A stretch of DNA of 64,000 bases from Lantana camara (taxonomy: Eukaryota > Streptophyta > Magnoliopsida > Lamiales > Verbenaceae). The translations under genes and the position numbers were made by a program. Under the pieces are notes generated by a model, which saw only the letters and a list, made by a program, of their open reading frames with translations, had not been told where the DNA came from and did not search any database. This document shows, one piece after another, positions 51,107 through 61,393 of this stretch (position 1 is its first letter; every line of letters begins with the position of its first letter). The stretch is taken from positions 34,071,001 to 34,135,000 of the forward strand of contig CM074855.1 in assembly GCA_037501455.1 (NCBI GenBank). Direction: 5' to 3'.

Positions 51107-51438
51107 TGTGACACCCCTGTCCCACATCAGGAAATTATGAGAATTAAGTTCAGTATATAAGTTAAAGAGTCCAAGTATAACCAATGGATATCCCTTTTGG
51201 GCAGTGGTTTAGACCTTATTTTAGGTTATACTCGGTGGGCTTGGAGACTTGCGCTCACGTCCAACAGGTCCCACATCGAGAAATTATGAGAATTAAGTTC
51301 AGTATATAAGTTAAAGAGTCCAAGTATAACCAATGGATATCCCTTTTGGGCAGTGGTTTAGGCTCAATTTCAGGTTATACTCGGTGGGCTTGGAAACTTG
51401 TGCTCGCGCCCAACGGGTCCGCGGACCCGGGGCATGAC
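51107..51438 (+). repeat. Fused double LTR in the centre of the TRIM array
   Basis: The first LTR begins normally at 51107 but breaks near 51270, just after CCAACAGGTCC. It continues directly into a second LTR lacking its first 16-20 bases (CACATCGAGAAATT), which runs to GGGGCATGACA at 51438. The junction shares TCC with both parents. A primer site follows at 51443. Confidence 0.9.
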
Positions 51439-51646
51439 AAGATGGTATCAGAGCCGCTCGTCAGGTGGAGGAGCTAAGTGCTATATGGGGCAAAGTGCTA
51501 CGCACATGGGAGCCACCTCTTGAGCCTGCGGGGCAAAGTGCTACATGTGTTGGAGCCACCTCTTGAGCCCGTAGGAGCCACCTCTAGAGTCCCAACGCAG
51601 ACGAGTCGGTCATGGGCTATATGTCATGCCGCGATGAGGACGTCGC

Positions 51647-53612
51647 TGTTAGGAATAGTGCCCTAGAAAGCCGATTGTATATCCGCTTTGTACTTTTCCT
51701 TATTGTGATCACAGACAATCTTTGAATAATATAACGAATTGAGGCAACACTTCTTTATATGCTCTTGTTTGGTATGCGTTTACTTTAGCTGTGCATGTAT
51801 GAGAACTCCCCTAATCCTAATGACTTTAGGACTCTACCATTTAGGTGAAATGGTTCATGAAACGAGCCCTATAGCACATAAGTCATGATTAGTAAAATAC
51901 TCCAAGCCGATGAGTCCTACAGACAGTGGGAGTGTCAACCTGACTCCTCTAAGGCTTGCTTATGGGATCACGCCCTTAAGAAGGATAACCTTGTTTCATG
52001 GAGGTGCAAAGTGTATAGTTGATACGTGCGTGATACATGAGGGTGCTTACTTCAATAAGTAAGTTCACTGAGGTGCCCCGTGTGAGAAGATTCCTAAATG
52101 GGAAAGGAAGTTTCTATTTCAGGAAATGGAAACTTCCAGATTAGGAAATATCTCACGAGTCATTGATGTGATTAATTGATCCTTAGACTTGAGGTTCCAT
52201 GTCACTTTATGAGTTAACTCTGTAGTCTTAGGTATAAGCTTTAAAGGGTGTCGCCTTAGACAACTGATTCAAGGCTTATGCTGGGGCTGCACGAGTGACT
52301 CATGAAAGTGAATGAGAATCAAGAAAGGACCTACACTTGCATTTTCAAGGTGATCTCTTATTGTGTAAGTCATTCATATGCCATATGGAGTCCTTGGCCA
52401 AAGCAGTAGATCAAGACATCAAGAAAAGGGTTTCTTGGATTGAGATCAAATGGATATAAAATGCACTTAGCTTTAAGACCGGATTATTAGGGTTCTGATT
52501 ATTCCCTTACCCTAGATCTTGGTTGAGAGATAGTAAGTAGGAGGATTGTATCTCACATGAATCAATGACTTAAAGGTTCTGTCGAATCGAGACATTCCAA
52601 TTCAGCTAGGGGTTAAACACCTGTTGCTAGACTATGGCCGTTTAATTTGTGGACTGATTAATTAATTAGTGAATTAATTAATTAGGGTCACTGCTAATTG
52701 AATTGAGAACCTAGAGGGTCACACACAACAACTTGGTTACATGAGTTGAGGCTTTGAAATGATTAAACGAGTTAATCGAGCCGAGAGGGTTCCACACGTG
52801 TGAAACCACACGTGTGGGTCACGTGAGTAGCACGTGTCCTTGGGACACGTGTCTCACACGTGTATATATATATATATATTTTTTGTATATATATATATAT
52901 ATATATTAAATAATTAATGTGTTAATTATTTAATAAACTTTGGTTTAATTTTGAATTAAAAAGAAAGTCTTATTTTGGAGAAAAATAACCTATTTAATTA
53001 ATTACGAATTAATTAATTAGATAAATAAGTTATTTATTTATTAATAAATAAAATATAATATTATCCAAAAGGGTTTGGATATTTTAGCTCTCTTAAAAGT
53101 TGATTTGAATTAGAATTCAAAGTCAAAGTTGGGAATTACTTGATGATCAAGTAATAAGAGAGAGAGGGACCAAATCCTTAGTCCATAAGGACTAGGTTTT
53201 CGGCCGCCCCTCCCTAGTGCTATATATAGGGGAGCTCAAGCTCCCCTTAAGGATTGATTGAATTCTTTTGGTTCATGTGTTGAACACCATCTTTCTCCAA
53301 GATCAAATAAACCCTAGGTTAAGCCTAAACACTAACTAGAGAACTAGCATCCTTACTAGTTAGATTGTAGTCAAGTTGGTGGACTATCTCTAGAGAGATT
53401 CAAGTTAGAAATTTTGAAGATTCGAGCTTTACCAAGGAGAGGGGATCAAGCCGCGAGAAGAGCGTTCTTGGGTGGCTTGAAACGCTTCAAGAAAGATTAT
53501 TGAAATGTAAGTTTCTAATCTCCACGAATTTGGATTCATGATTGCGAGTTTTCGATCCTTTTGTTGGAAAATTTTTAAATTTCCGCTGCTTTCTAATTCC
53601 TGTTTTCCAATA
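51647..53612 (+). mobile_element. Solo LTR, unclassified LTR family (1.97 kb)
   Basis: This single LTR runs from TGTTAGGAATAG to TTTTCCAATA, flanked by the target duplication GTCGC (51642-51646 and 53613-53617). There is no interior, so it is a solo LTR left by intra-element recombination. It contains six CACGTG motifs at 52795-52862 just before a TA tract. An inverted copy of the family starts at 59813. Confidence 0.93.
52795..52862. promoter_or_regulatory. Cluster of six CACGTG (G-box) motifs in the solo LTR
   Basis: CACGTG occurs at 52795, 52809, 52820, 52831, 52846 and 52857, spaced 11-15 bases. CACGTG is the core bound by plant bZIP (ABA, GBF) and bHLH factors. Promoter use is inferred from position upstream of a TA-rich segment. 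Confidence 0.75.
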
Positions 53613-53637
53613 GTCGCGATTCTGAAGGAGGGGTGAT

Positions 53638-53821
53638 TGTGACACCCCTGTCCCACATCGGGAAATTATGAGAATTAAGTTCAGTATATAAGTTAAAGAG
53701 TCCAGGTATAACCAATGGATATCCCTTTTGGGTACTGGTTTAGGCCCAATTTCAGGTTATAATCGGTGGGTTTGGAAACTTGTGCTCGCGTCCAATGAGT
53801 CCGCGGACCCGGGGCATGACA
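53638..53821 (+). repeat. TRIM LTR 3
   Basis: This 184-bp LTR from TGTGACACCCCTG to GGGGCATGACA is preceded by the polypurine tract GAAGGAGGGGTGAT and followed by the AAATC duplication. Confidence 0.93.
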
Positions 53822-54254
53822 AAATCCCATAAGTAGCCCAATTCAAGAATTCAGAAAGTGAACAAATTATACTTTTGCAAAATAACAAAATCCCATTATC
53901 TCAAAAAATAAAATAAAAAACTCTAGATCTAAGAAAAATTAGAGAAAATTGCAAAGAAATCAGAAAACCCAACCAAGGTGGTGGCGCTCCACGTTCAGTT
54001 TTCTGAAAGGATTACACTTTTACAAAATAATAGAATCTCATTCTCTCAAAAAACAAAAAATAAAAAACTCTAGATCTAAGAAAAATTAAAGAAAATTGGG
54101 AGTTGGAGAAAGCAGCGGCGGCTTCCGGCGGTGGAGTTGAAGAGAGCAGCGGAGCGGTGGAGTTGGAGAGGGGTAGCTGCGTGACGACTGAGACTTGAGA
54201 GAAGAAGGGGGTAGGTCATTTTTTAAAATTTGGGATTTTCTAACAAATAAAAAT

Positions 54255-54306
<52 letters not shown>

Positions 54307-54674
54307 TTTCAAAATATATGTATATATATATATATCTATATATATATATATTTAAATATAATATATATATGTATAAATATAATATATAATTTTCTATTAA
54401 AAAAAAATATGGTTCGCGAGTCGGCTCGCAAGCCAACGAACAGAAAATATTGGGCTCGGGCTTGGCTCGTAGCAGCCACAAGCCAAACATTGGCTCGATT
54501 CGGCTCGCCATCCTCTAACCCAAGCCCGAACTCTGTTCGAGCAACCCTGTTGGGTTCGCGAGCCGGCTCGGCTCATTGCCATCCCTAATCTAAACAAAAA
54601 TTAATAATATTTTACAATTACATAAAAAAAATTATTAATAATTATTTTACAAATTAATTATTTTGGTAATTATC

Positions 54675-55090
54675 ACTACAAGAAAATATAGCTTTAGCAA
54701 CCACCATTAATGGTGGCTAAAAGCAAGAAAATGGTCGCTGATATTTTTAGCCACGAAAATATAATTGGTCACCGGTGGTCACAACAGGGTATTCACTAAA
54801 GGTGCTCAGTGACCATTTACTAAATTGGTTGCTGAAAGTGCAATTTTTACCAACCATTGAAGAGTGGCCGTTAAAAGCACAACTATGAGCGACCAAATAT
54901 TTTGTCGCTAATATAGAATTTTATGGTGGCTATAACGTTGCCATGGTTGCTATTTATATGCTTACAACAACCATATTTTTTGGTTGATAATATGTGAATC
55001 TCTAGCCACAAAACCATTGATTGCAATATTGTCATATAAACCATAATTTTAGTGATGAATAATGAACAATAGTTCCTAAAAATATTTTTT
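54675..55090 (+). mobile_element. CACTA transposon terminus with subterminal repeats
   Basis: CACTACAAGAAAAT at 54675 matches the canonical plant CACTA (En/Spm) terminal repeat. It is followed by repeated GGTGGCTAAAAG, GGTCGCTGAT, GCGACCAAAT and TGTCGCTAAT-type motifs in both orientations, as in CACTA subterminal regions. I find no matching TTCTTGTAGTG end further right in the window, so element length and target duplication are unknown. Confidence 0.8.
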
Positions 55091-55702
55091 AACGACCAAG
55101 TAATTGGTTGCAACTTGAAGTTGGAAATTATATTACATCATTATATGATTTAGTAAATATATATACAAAAATAATTCAAATAATGATTGCATTAAAAATC
55201 AAAACCATTTCAATCATTAGTAAAATTAAATAAATACATTGAAAGAAACAATATCCCGCATAGCATACGAGAATATACACATCTGGTTATAAATCACAAT
55301 TGTTATCCATCGTCAATATAAATTAAATACGTGATACAAGTAAAATTACGTGAACATACAAACTCAATGTGCATATTTCTATACACTTGACACATATTGT
55401 CAAACATTACAAAACGGTAGTCTAAACAATGAGACCAGAGATACAAACAAAGCTCATGTGATCTGCTGTAGAACAGGTTGATATGCTTCACACCTCCAAC
55501 CTATTTCCAAAATCAAAGAGACACATATTAAAAGATATTCATACATAAAAGTTTCATAACACATATTTCAAGATCCTACTATAGATATTTAGAGTTACCA
55601 ATTTATTTTAATTTACATAAATGTTTTTGTTCTTTGTTTTGACACGTTCACATTTGAGATACTATTTCCTGTCGGTGCAAGATAGATATAAGGTGCAATC
55701 AC

Positions 55703-56335
55703 CTGAATTTTTTTAAAAGCAAGGCGATACGTGTAACTCCAATTACACTTTTGATTTCACCCTGAAAGCCAATCAAGGAAAATTAAATAATTAAAATAAA
55801 CTCTATACTTAGGAAATAAAACAAATAAATAAAATCCATGCCTCACTAAATGAAAAGGCCATCATAGCATGAGCTCTGTCAGTAGGCGTAAAATCAAAAA
55901 TACATTTATCAAGATCAACAAGAGATGTATATAAAGAAACAGTCAGTTGAGGAATATAAGCACTACCATCGTCAAGTTGCACCTCCACAAATTCAGAGGC
56001 AGGAAAGGATAATTAATTGGTGAGTCGTGGCACTCCAACATTTAAGTAGAAGTAGATGAACTAGCAAATAAATAAAAAGAAAAAACAACGAAAGCTACAA
56101 TTCATGATACATATTAAACAATATAAACTAGTTCATGATACATATTAACCAATATAAACAAGTTCAAGATACATATTAATCTTAGCATAGAAGGTGAGAT
56201 ATTATACCTGATTGGTTTCTTGGAAAAGCAATGGATCAAACTCCGAACTTTTGAGCAGATAAATCAACAAGCCTAAGTTGACACTGGGGCAAGAAGAGAG
56301 GATTATAGCTGATGAATCTTCTCCGATAACCAAAA
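55703..56335 (-). pseudogene. Unidentified multi-exon plant gene fragment
   Basis: Three candidate exons are visible on the minus strand: about 56335-56218 (ending CAG before GTATAA), 55982-55848 (45 codons, VQLDDGSAYIPQLTVSLYTS), and 55761-55703 (GEIKSVIGVTRIALLLKKF, after TTTCAG and before GTGATT). Phases agree between the first two. The donor of the second is off by one base (TTTAGTGAGG), so splicing would shift the frame, suggesting decay. A further stretch at about 56345-56400 reads VDFDRQKFQGMIYF. I do not recognise the protein. Its location inside the presumed CACTA element suggests a captured gene fragment. Confidence 0.5.
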
Positions 56336-56682
56336 CATTAAAAATAGATCATGCCTTGAAACTTTTGACGATCAAAATCGACATTATGCCCGTTACCCAA
56401 AGATTAGCAGGTTGTTGACATTCTGAAGACTAAGAGCAAATGAAATAACAAAAGGATAACCAAAATTTATAGTTTCACAAATTAATTAACACTTAAAAAG
56501 ACTTAACAAATTGGAAAAGTATGAACTTCATCATTGTAAAAAAAAAGGTTCTCCCTTCATTATACTACTACAGCTCAAAGTACCTCGATAATTTCAAAAC
56601 TTCCAACACAAATTAAATCTAGTAGAAAAATGACTACATCCATAAGGACTCCTCAACCAGAGTACACTATTATTCATCTGTT

Positions 56683-56933
56683 CTACTCTTTGCGGACAAA
56701 GTAGAGCTTACCCATGACATGAAGTACGGCAACAAAAGCAATGAAACCAATGCTCATTACAAGCACAGCATTGGGAGAAATCTTCAGTCCAGGTACATCA
56801 TCTGTGTAGAATTGGAGCATGGTTCCCCTTGCCCACCAGCAGCCCACACCCCGACCGTCCTCCTCCTATGAAGATTAGCTGCAGCAGCCTCTGCAGTTCC
56901 TTTCTGGGGTGAAGCACCATCTGTTGCCCCACC
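56683..56933 (-). pseudogene. SEC61B: SEC61 beta subunit gene fragment, frameshifted
   Basis: On the minus strand, ATG 56820 to TAG 56683-56685 encodes 45 residues: a conserved [13 protein letters not shown] segment, one transmembrane helix ([19 protein letters not shown]) and the short tail KLYFVRKE. This is the characteristic tail-anchored C-terminus of Sec61 beta, a small subunit of the ER protein-conducting channel. Upstream, another frame reads [15 protein letters not shown], the usual basic N-terminal region. The two parts are offset by one base in a G-rich linker near 56830, which implies a deletion. No convincing native start codon is visible, so this is most likely a pseudogene or captured fragment. 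Confidence 0.8.
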
Positions 56934-56940
56934 TGGGGAG

Positions 56941-57550
56941 CAGACAAATTAATTTTGAGTTTCTTGCTCTAATTTGACGCCACGAATCCTAGAACCCAAA
57001 ACAGATGGTGCTTCAAAATTAAATAGCTCCTAACACGGTTGTATTTGATCCAACTCCTAACACAGTTGTATTTGATCCAAAAGAAAACAATAATTGGTTA
57101 AATATCCAAAGAAATGTTCAAAACTTACACGAGAAATCACAGAAATGTACCTGGTAAATATATTCACCCACCTTGCTTAAATATCCACCCCTTTTTTGGC
57201 ATTTTCGATTCGTGCAAGTGAGGAAGGATAAACTTCCCAAACTCTCTTTCTTTATGCAAGATCACTATCGAGATTCCACTGCTCTTCGTAGTTGATCTGT
57301 TAGATAGATAACCCATTTGATTTAGAGTCCTCAACTCCTAGGGTTTGATGTGGCTTACGGTTTTTGTTTTGGGATTTGCATTTGTACTATTTTCCGGTTT
57401 TCCCTCTTTTATTCCTTTCTTTTTATCTGATATTGAATTACAACACCCTTTGAAAATTTCCAACTCTTTTCATCGGAAATAGCACACAAAATGTGTCCAT
57501 CAGTTTTTGTTTAGTTCTTTTCGTAAATGTAATATATATTAGTTTTTTTG
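56941..57550. other. Non-coding stretch beside the SEC61 beta fragment
   Basis: GAAGCACCATCTGTT at 56911-56925 (inside the fragment) recurs inverted at about 57000-57014. A 27-bp unit containing GTTGTATTTGATCCAA is duplicated in tandem near 57027-57080. No gene is seen. Confidence 0.6.
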
Positions 57551-57554
57551 CACG

Positions 57555-58340
57555 ATCATTCTACGTGCAAATAAAAAAATTATATTATTAAGATATATTA
57601 AAATTAATTTTTATATTAATATAAATTTTATAATTATTTTTAATATAATTATTAAATTATAATAAATAAATAATATTAAAGAATAATAAACCAAACAACA
57701 CTATCTTTAGAAAAAGATAAAAATTATATAAAAAAATAAACAAAGTGAAATGAAAAAAAAAAGGTTAAAAAATATTATTAGAGTGATAGAAAGAATAACT
57801 AAAAAGAAAAGAAGAGAGAAGAACCCGAGAGATAAAAAATAAATAAAAAGAAAAAGAAAATAAGAACACCAAAAGACTAAAAAATCTAAAATAATTACTG
57901 CTTGAGTCTCTCACTTAATAAAATAACTAGTAATATTGCGAGTGCAAATAAAATCATTATTAAATATATTAATTTTTATTTTAATATATATATTTTATAA
58001 TTATTTTTAATATAATTACTAAATTATGATAAATAAATAAATCAATAAATAGCATAAGATAATATTATATTAGTTAAAAATAAATAAAATATGAGGAAAA
58101 AAGATAAAAATTAAATAAAAAAAAGAAAAAAAAAAAGGACTCAAGATGAGAGAAAAGAAAAATTAAGAGAAGGTCGTTGGAGTGATGATAAAAAAATAAA
58201 TAAATATAGAGAAAAGAAAAGAATGCAAGAGAACAGACGAATAAAAAAATAAATAAAAAGAAGAATAAAAGAGTCCAAGAGACCAAGCGGTTATTATTTA
58301 TCTCTCTCGCTTAATATAATAGTATAGATAATATATATAA
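57555..58340. repeat. AT-rich direct duplication of about 0.39 kb
   Basis: Two adjacent diverged copies, near 57555-57935 and 57940-58340, share GTGCAAATAA, TTTTATAATTATTTTTAATA, an A/G-rich segment with repeated AAATAAATAAAAAGAA, and an end resembling CTCTCTCGCTTAATATAATA. There is no coding content. The element class is unknown. Confidence 0.7.
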
Positions 58341-58510
58341 AACAAATTACGTATTGCAAAATATTAAGTTGACCTATAGTACGATGAATTAAAATAATTT
58401 TTATGAATGATTTTTCGTTTTAACCAAAAAGTTAATAAAATGGCCTTTTAGTCTAAAATTGTAACTTTATGATTATTTATTATAAAAACTTATCTTAGAT
58501 TATTTGTAAC

Positions 58511-59251
58511 TGATGAGGCTGAAATACGCTTGACTCTCGTATTGACACGTGGCGCCACCGTTATACGACACATGGAAGCCAGAGTCCTAAATGGATCGCC
58601 CTCGGAACGAGCCTTACCCTCGTTCACCAGGCTGTCTCAACTCTTCAAGGGAGTCAACTCCCGAGCGAGGGGCATTATGATCCTCTGAGCCCTCATACGC
58701 TCACCCTAGGAATACACTCCCACTTGGGTGAACAGACAATCAAACTCATGGCTCTCAGCCTTGGCACAGGCGCCCCTCGGACCTGCGAGCCTCCAGGGCC
58801 CATATCAAAACCCGAGAGTATGCCTCGCCCTCGGTAACAACCCAAAACGACTCTCTGATACAAGGTACGATCCCGCGCACCTGCCACTGTTGCCCGCCAC
58901 CCACTTTACACCAGCTTTTGTAGGAGATTCCTCCTAGGTTCCTCCTCATCACGCCACGTGTTAGGGCAACATTAGATCAAGACCACACGATGATAATTAC
59001 CAAAAGGTCCCTGACCCTCAACTATAAATAAGGGAGTTCATCTTCTTTAGGTCATTATCTGACTTGAGTGTCGGAGAGCCAAACTGGGTATCATCCCCAT
59101 CCCCCCCAGCTTGGCCTTCTTACCGTTTATTTTGGTGTTTGTCCTAGCAGGTTGAACCCCATCTTTTCCGGCGGAGTTTTATCACCTATTTCCCCATATT
59201 AAACAAATCATAAAGTGATCGGAGTTTGACACCTCAGATTCTGACCCATCA
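58511..59251 (+). mobile_element. Solo LTR (741 bp)
   Basis: The LTR runs from TGATGAGGCTG to GACCCATCA with target duplication GTAAC at 58506-58510 and 59252-59256. A promoter-like ACTATAAATAAGGGAG near 59019-59034 and a following ACTTGAGTGTCGGAGAG (about 59062-59078) are typical of plant LTR transcription starts. There is no interior or primer site. Confidence 0.92.
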
Positions 59252-59524
59252 GTAACTATTCAATATGTTTGAGTTTATTAAATGTGTTTATAATGGTAGA
59301 TTTTCTTGTGTACTTAAATTACATACATTCAAGGTGCATTAAATTGTACCTACCGAGTTGATGGCTAAGTATGATACACTTGAATGAAATGTGTTAGAAG
59401 GTATCTTACATTAAATACATATCTTTGACCTACGGCTGGACCGGATTTTTGCACGTATAAAATCGCACCCACAATTTTTGCATCTTCCGATAACCCATTT
59501 TGCACCTCGACCATAGTGAGAGAA

Positions 59525-59808
59525 GTTCTTTGACGTTCTTTGTGGGAGTCAATATTTTCGGCATTCAATCCGGAATCGAAGCATCAAAATAGTGTTTCGG
59601 CGTTGCTCTCCTCAAACGAACTCAACTCAAATTCAAACGAACTCAAGTTATTAAACGTCTTGATTTTAATGAACACTAATGACGCCTTTGATGTTGATTT
59701 GAATTTGACTTGAATTTGTTGAGGAGCAACTCCAGAATGCGAATTTGATGCTTCGATTGCGGATTAAACACCTCGAATTATTGACCTTCACGGAAAACAC
59801 CGAAGAAC
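59525..59808. repeat. Imperfect inverted repeat with about 110-bp arms
   Basis: Left arm 59525-59638 and right arm 59698-59808 are reverse complements at roughly 70-80 percent by eye, sharing CGAAGCATCAAA, GTTGCTC and TCAAATTCAAA blocks, around a spacer of about 60 bases. The right arm ends five bases before the LTR at 59813. A transcript would fold into a long hairpin. Confidence 0.75.
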
Positions 59809-59812
59809 ATGC

Positions 59813-61393
59813 TGTTTGAAAACAGGAATCAGAAAGCAGCGGAAATTAAAAAATTTTCCAACAAAAGAATCTTGGACTCGCAATCGTGTATCCAAATTCG
59901 TAGAGATTACAAACTTACTTTTCAACAATCTTTCTTGAAGCGTTTCAAGCCACCCAAGAACGCTCTTCTTGCGGCTTGATCCCCTCTCCTTGGTAAAGCT
60001 CGAATCTTCAAAAATTCTAACTTGAAGCTCTCTAGAGATAGTCCACCAACTTGACTACAATCTAACTAGTAAGGATGCTAGTTCTCTAGTTAGTGTTTAG
60101 GCTTAACCTAGGGTTTAATTTATCTTGGAGAAAGGATGGTGTTCAACACATGAACCAAAAGAAGATCATCAATTACTCTCAAGGGGAGCTCGAGCTCCCC
60201 TATATATAATTGGGAGGGGTGGCTGAAAATCCTAGTCCTTATGGGCTAGGGTTTTGGTCCCTCTCTCCTATTACTTGATTATCAAGTAATTTTGACTTTG
60301 ACTTTGAATTCAAATTCAAATCAACTTTCAAGAGAGCTAAAATATCCAAACCCTTTTGGATATTATTATACTTTATTTATTAATAAATAAATAACTTATT
60401 TATCTAATTAATTAATTCGTAATTAATTAATTAGATTATTTTTCTCCAAAATAAGACTTTCTTTTTAATTCAAAATTAAACCAAAGTCTATTAAATAATT
60501 AATCACATTAATTATTTAAAACATATATCATATATATACATGTGTGAGACACATGTCACAATGACACGTGTCACTCACTGGCCCACACGTGTGGTTTCAC
60601 ACGTGTGGAACCCTCTAGGCCCGATTAACTCGTTTAATCATTTCAAAGCCTTAACTCATGTAACCAAGTTGTTGTGTGTGACCCTCTAGGTTCTCAATTC
60701 AATTAGCAGTGACCCTAATTAATTAATTCACTAATTAATTAATCAGTCCACAGATTAAACGACCATAGTCTAGCAATAGGTGTTTAACCCCTAGCTGAAT
60801 TGGAATGTTCGGATTCGACAGAACCTTTAAGTCATTGATTCATGTGAGATACAATCCTCCTACTTACTATCTCTCAACCAAGATCTAGGGTAAGGGAATA
60901 ATCAGAACCCTAATAATCCGGTCTTCAAGCAAAGTGCATTTCATATCCATTTGATCTCAATCCAAAAAACCCTTTTCTTGATGTCTTGATCTACTACCTT
61001 GGCCAAGGACTCCATATGGCATATGAATGACTTACATAATAAGATATCACCTTGCAGATGCAAGTGTAGGTCCTTTCTTGATTCTCATTCACTTTCATGA
61101 ATCACTTGTGCAGCCCCAACATAAGCCTTGAATCAGTTGTCTAAGGCGACACCCTTTAAAGCATATACCTAAGACGATAGTGTTAACTCATAAAGTGACA
61201 TGGAACCTCAAGTCTAAGTATCAATTAATCACATCAATGACTCACGAGATATTTCCTAATCTGGAAGTTTTCATTTCCTGAAATTGAAACTTCCTTTCCC
61301 ATTTAGGAATGTTCTCACACGGGGCACCTCAGTGAACTTACTTATTGAAGTAAGCACCCTCATGTATCACACACGTATCAACTATACACTTTG
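59813..61393 (-). mobile_element. Second copy of the 51.6-kb LTR family, inverted and interrupted
   Basis: The sequence is the reverse complement of most of 51647-53612, starting TGTTTGAAAACAGGAAT. It keeps three of the six CACGTG motifs (60565, 60586 and 60600). It is cut at 61393 by element 5; the rest would lie beyond the window. No primer site or interior is visible on its left side, so it is probably another solo LTR. Confidence 0.88.

Larger units (their letters stand above)
43101..53821 (+). mobile_element. Tandem TRIM-type miniature LTR element array
   Basis: LTRs of 184 bp (43101-43284 and 53638-53821) begin TGTGACACCCCTG and end near GGGGTGTGACA or GGGGCATGACA. The target duplication AAATC is at 43096-43100 and 53822-53826. 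Initiator-Met primer sites TGGTATCAGAGCC (43288 and 51443) and polypurine tracts (51092-51106 and 53623-53637) mark two interiors of about 205-230 bp net, joined by a fused middle LTR. There is no coding capacity. Interiors contain repeats of GGAGCCACCTCT and GGGCAAAGTGCTAC. Confidence 0.93.
42783..54587. mobile_element. Non-autonomous hAT element hosting nested insertions
   Basis: The terminal inverted repeats begin TAGGGATG (left, 42783) and end CATCCCTA (right, 54587), each followed inward by subterminal GAGCCGAGCC-type repeats. The 8-bp target duplication ATCTAAAC (42775-42782 and 54588-54595) is diagnostic of hAT. Without the nested TRIM array the element is about 1.08 kb and encodes no transposase. 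The right half contains an imperfect tandem duplication (about 53862-54005 and 54006-54110) and a long TA tract near 54264-54303. Confidence 0.93.

Noticed and set aside
54086..54511. 141-codon minus-strand frame in the hAT right half
   Set aside because: Driven by a TA microsatellite (Y-I repeats) and by terminal repeat sequence.
58074..58286. F/L-rich minus-strand frame
   Set aside because: Low-complexity translation of an A/G-rich tract.
58693..58952. Overlapping frames in the 741-bp solo LTR
   Set aside because: Frames on both strands overlap within a TSD-bounded solo LTR and have no motifs.
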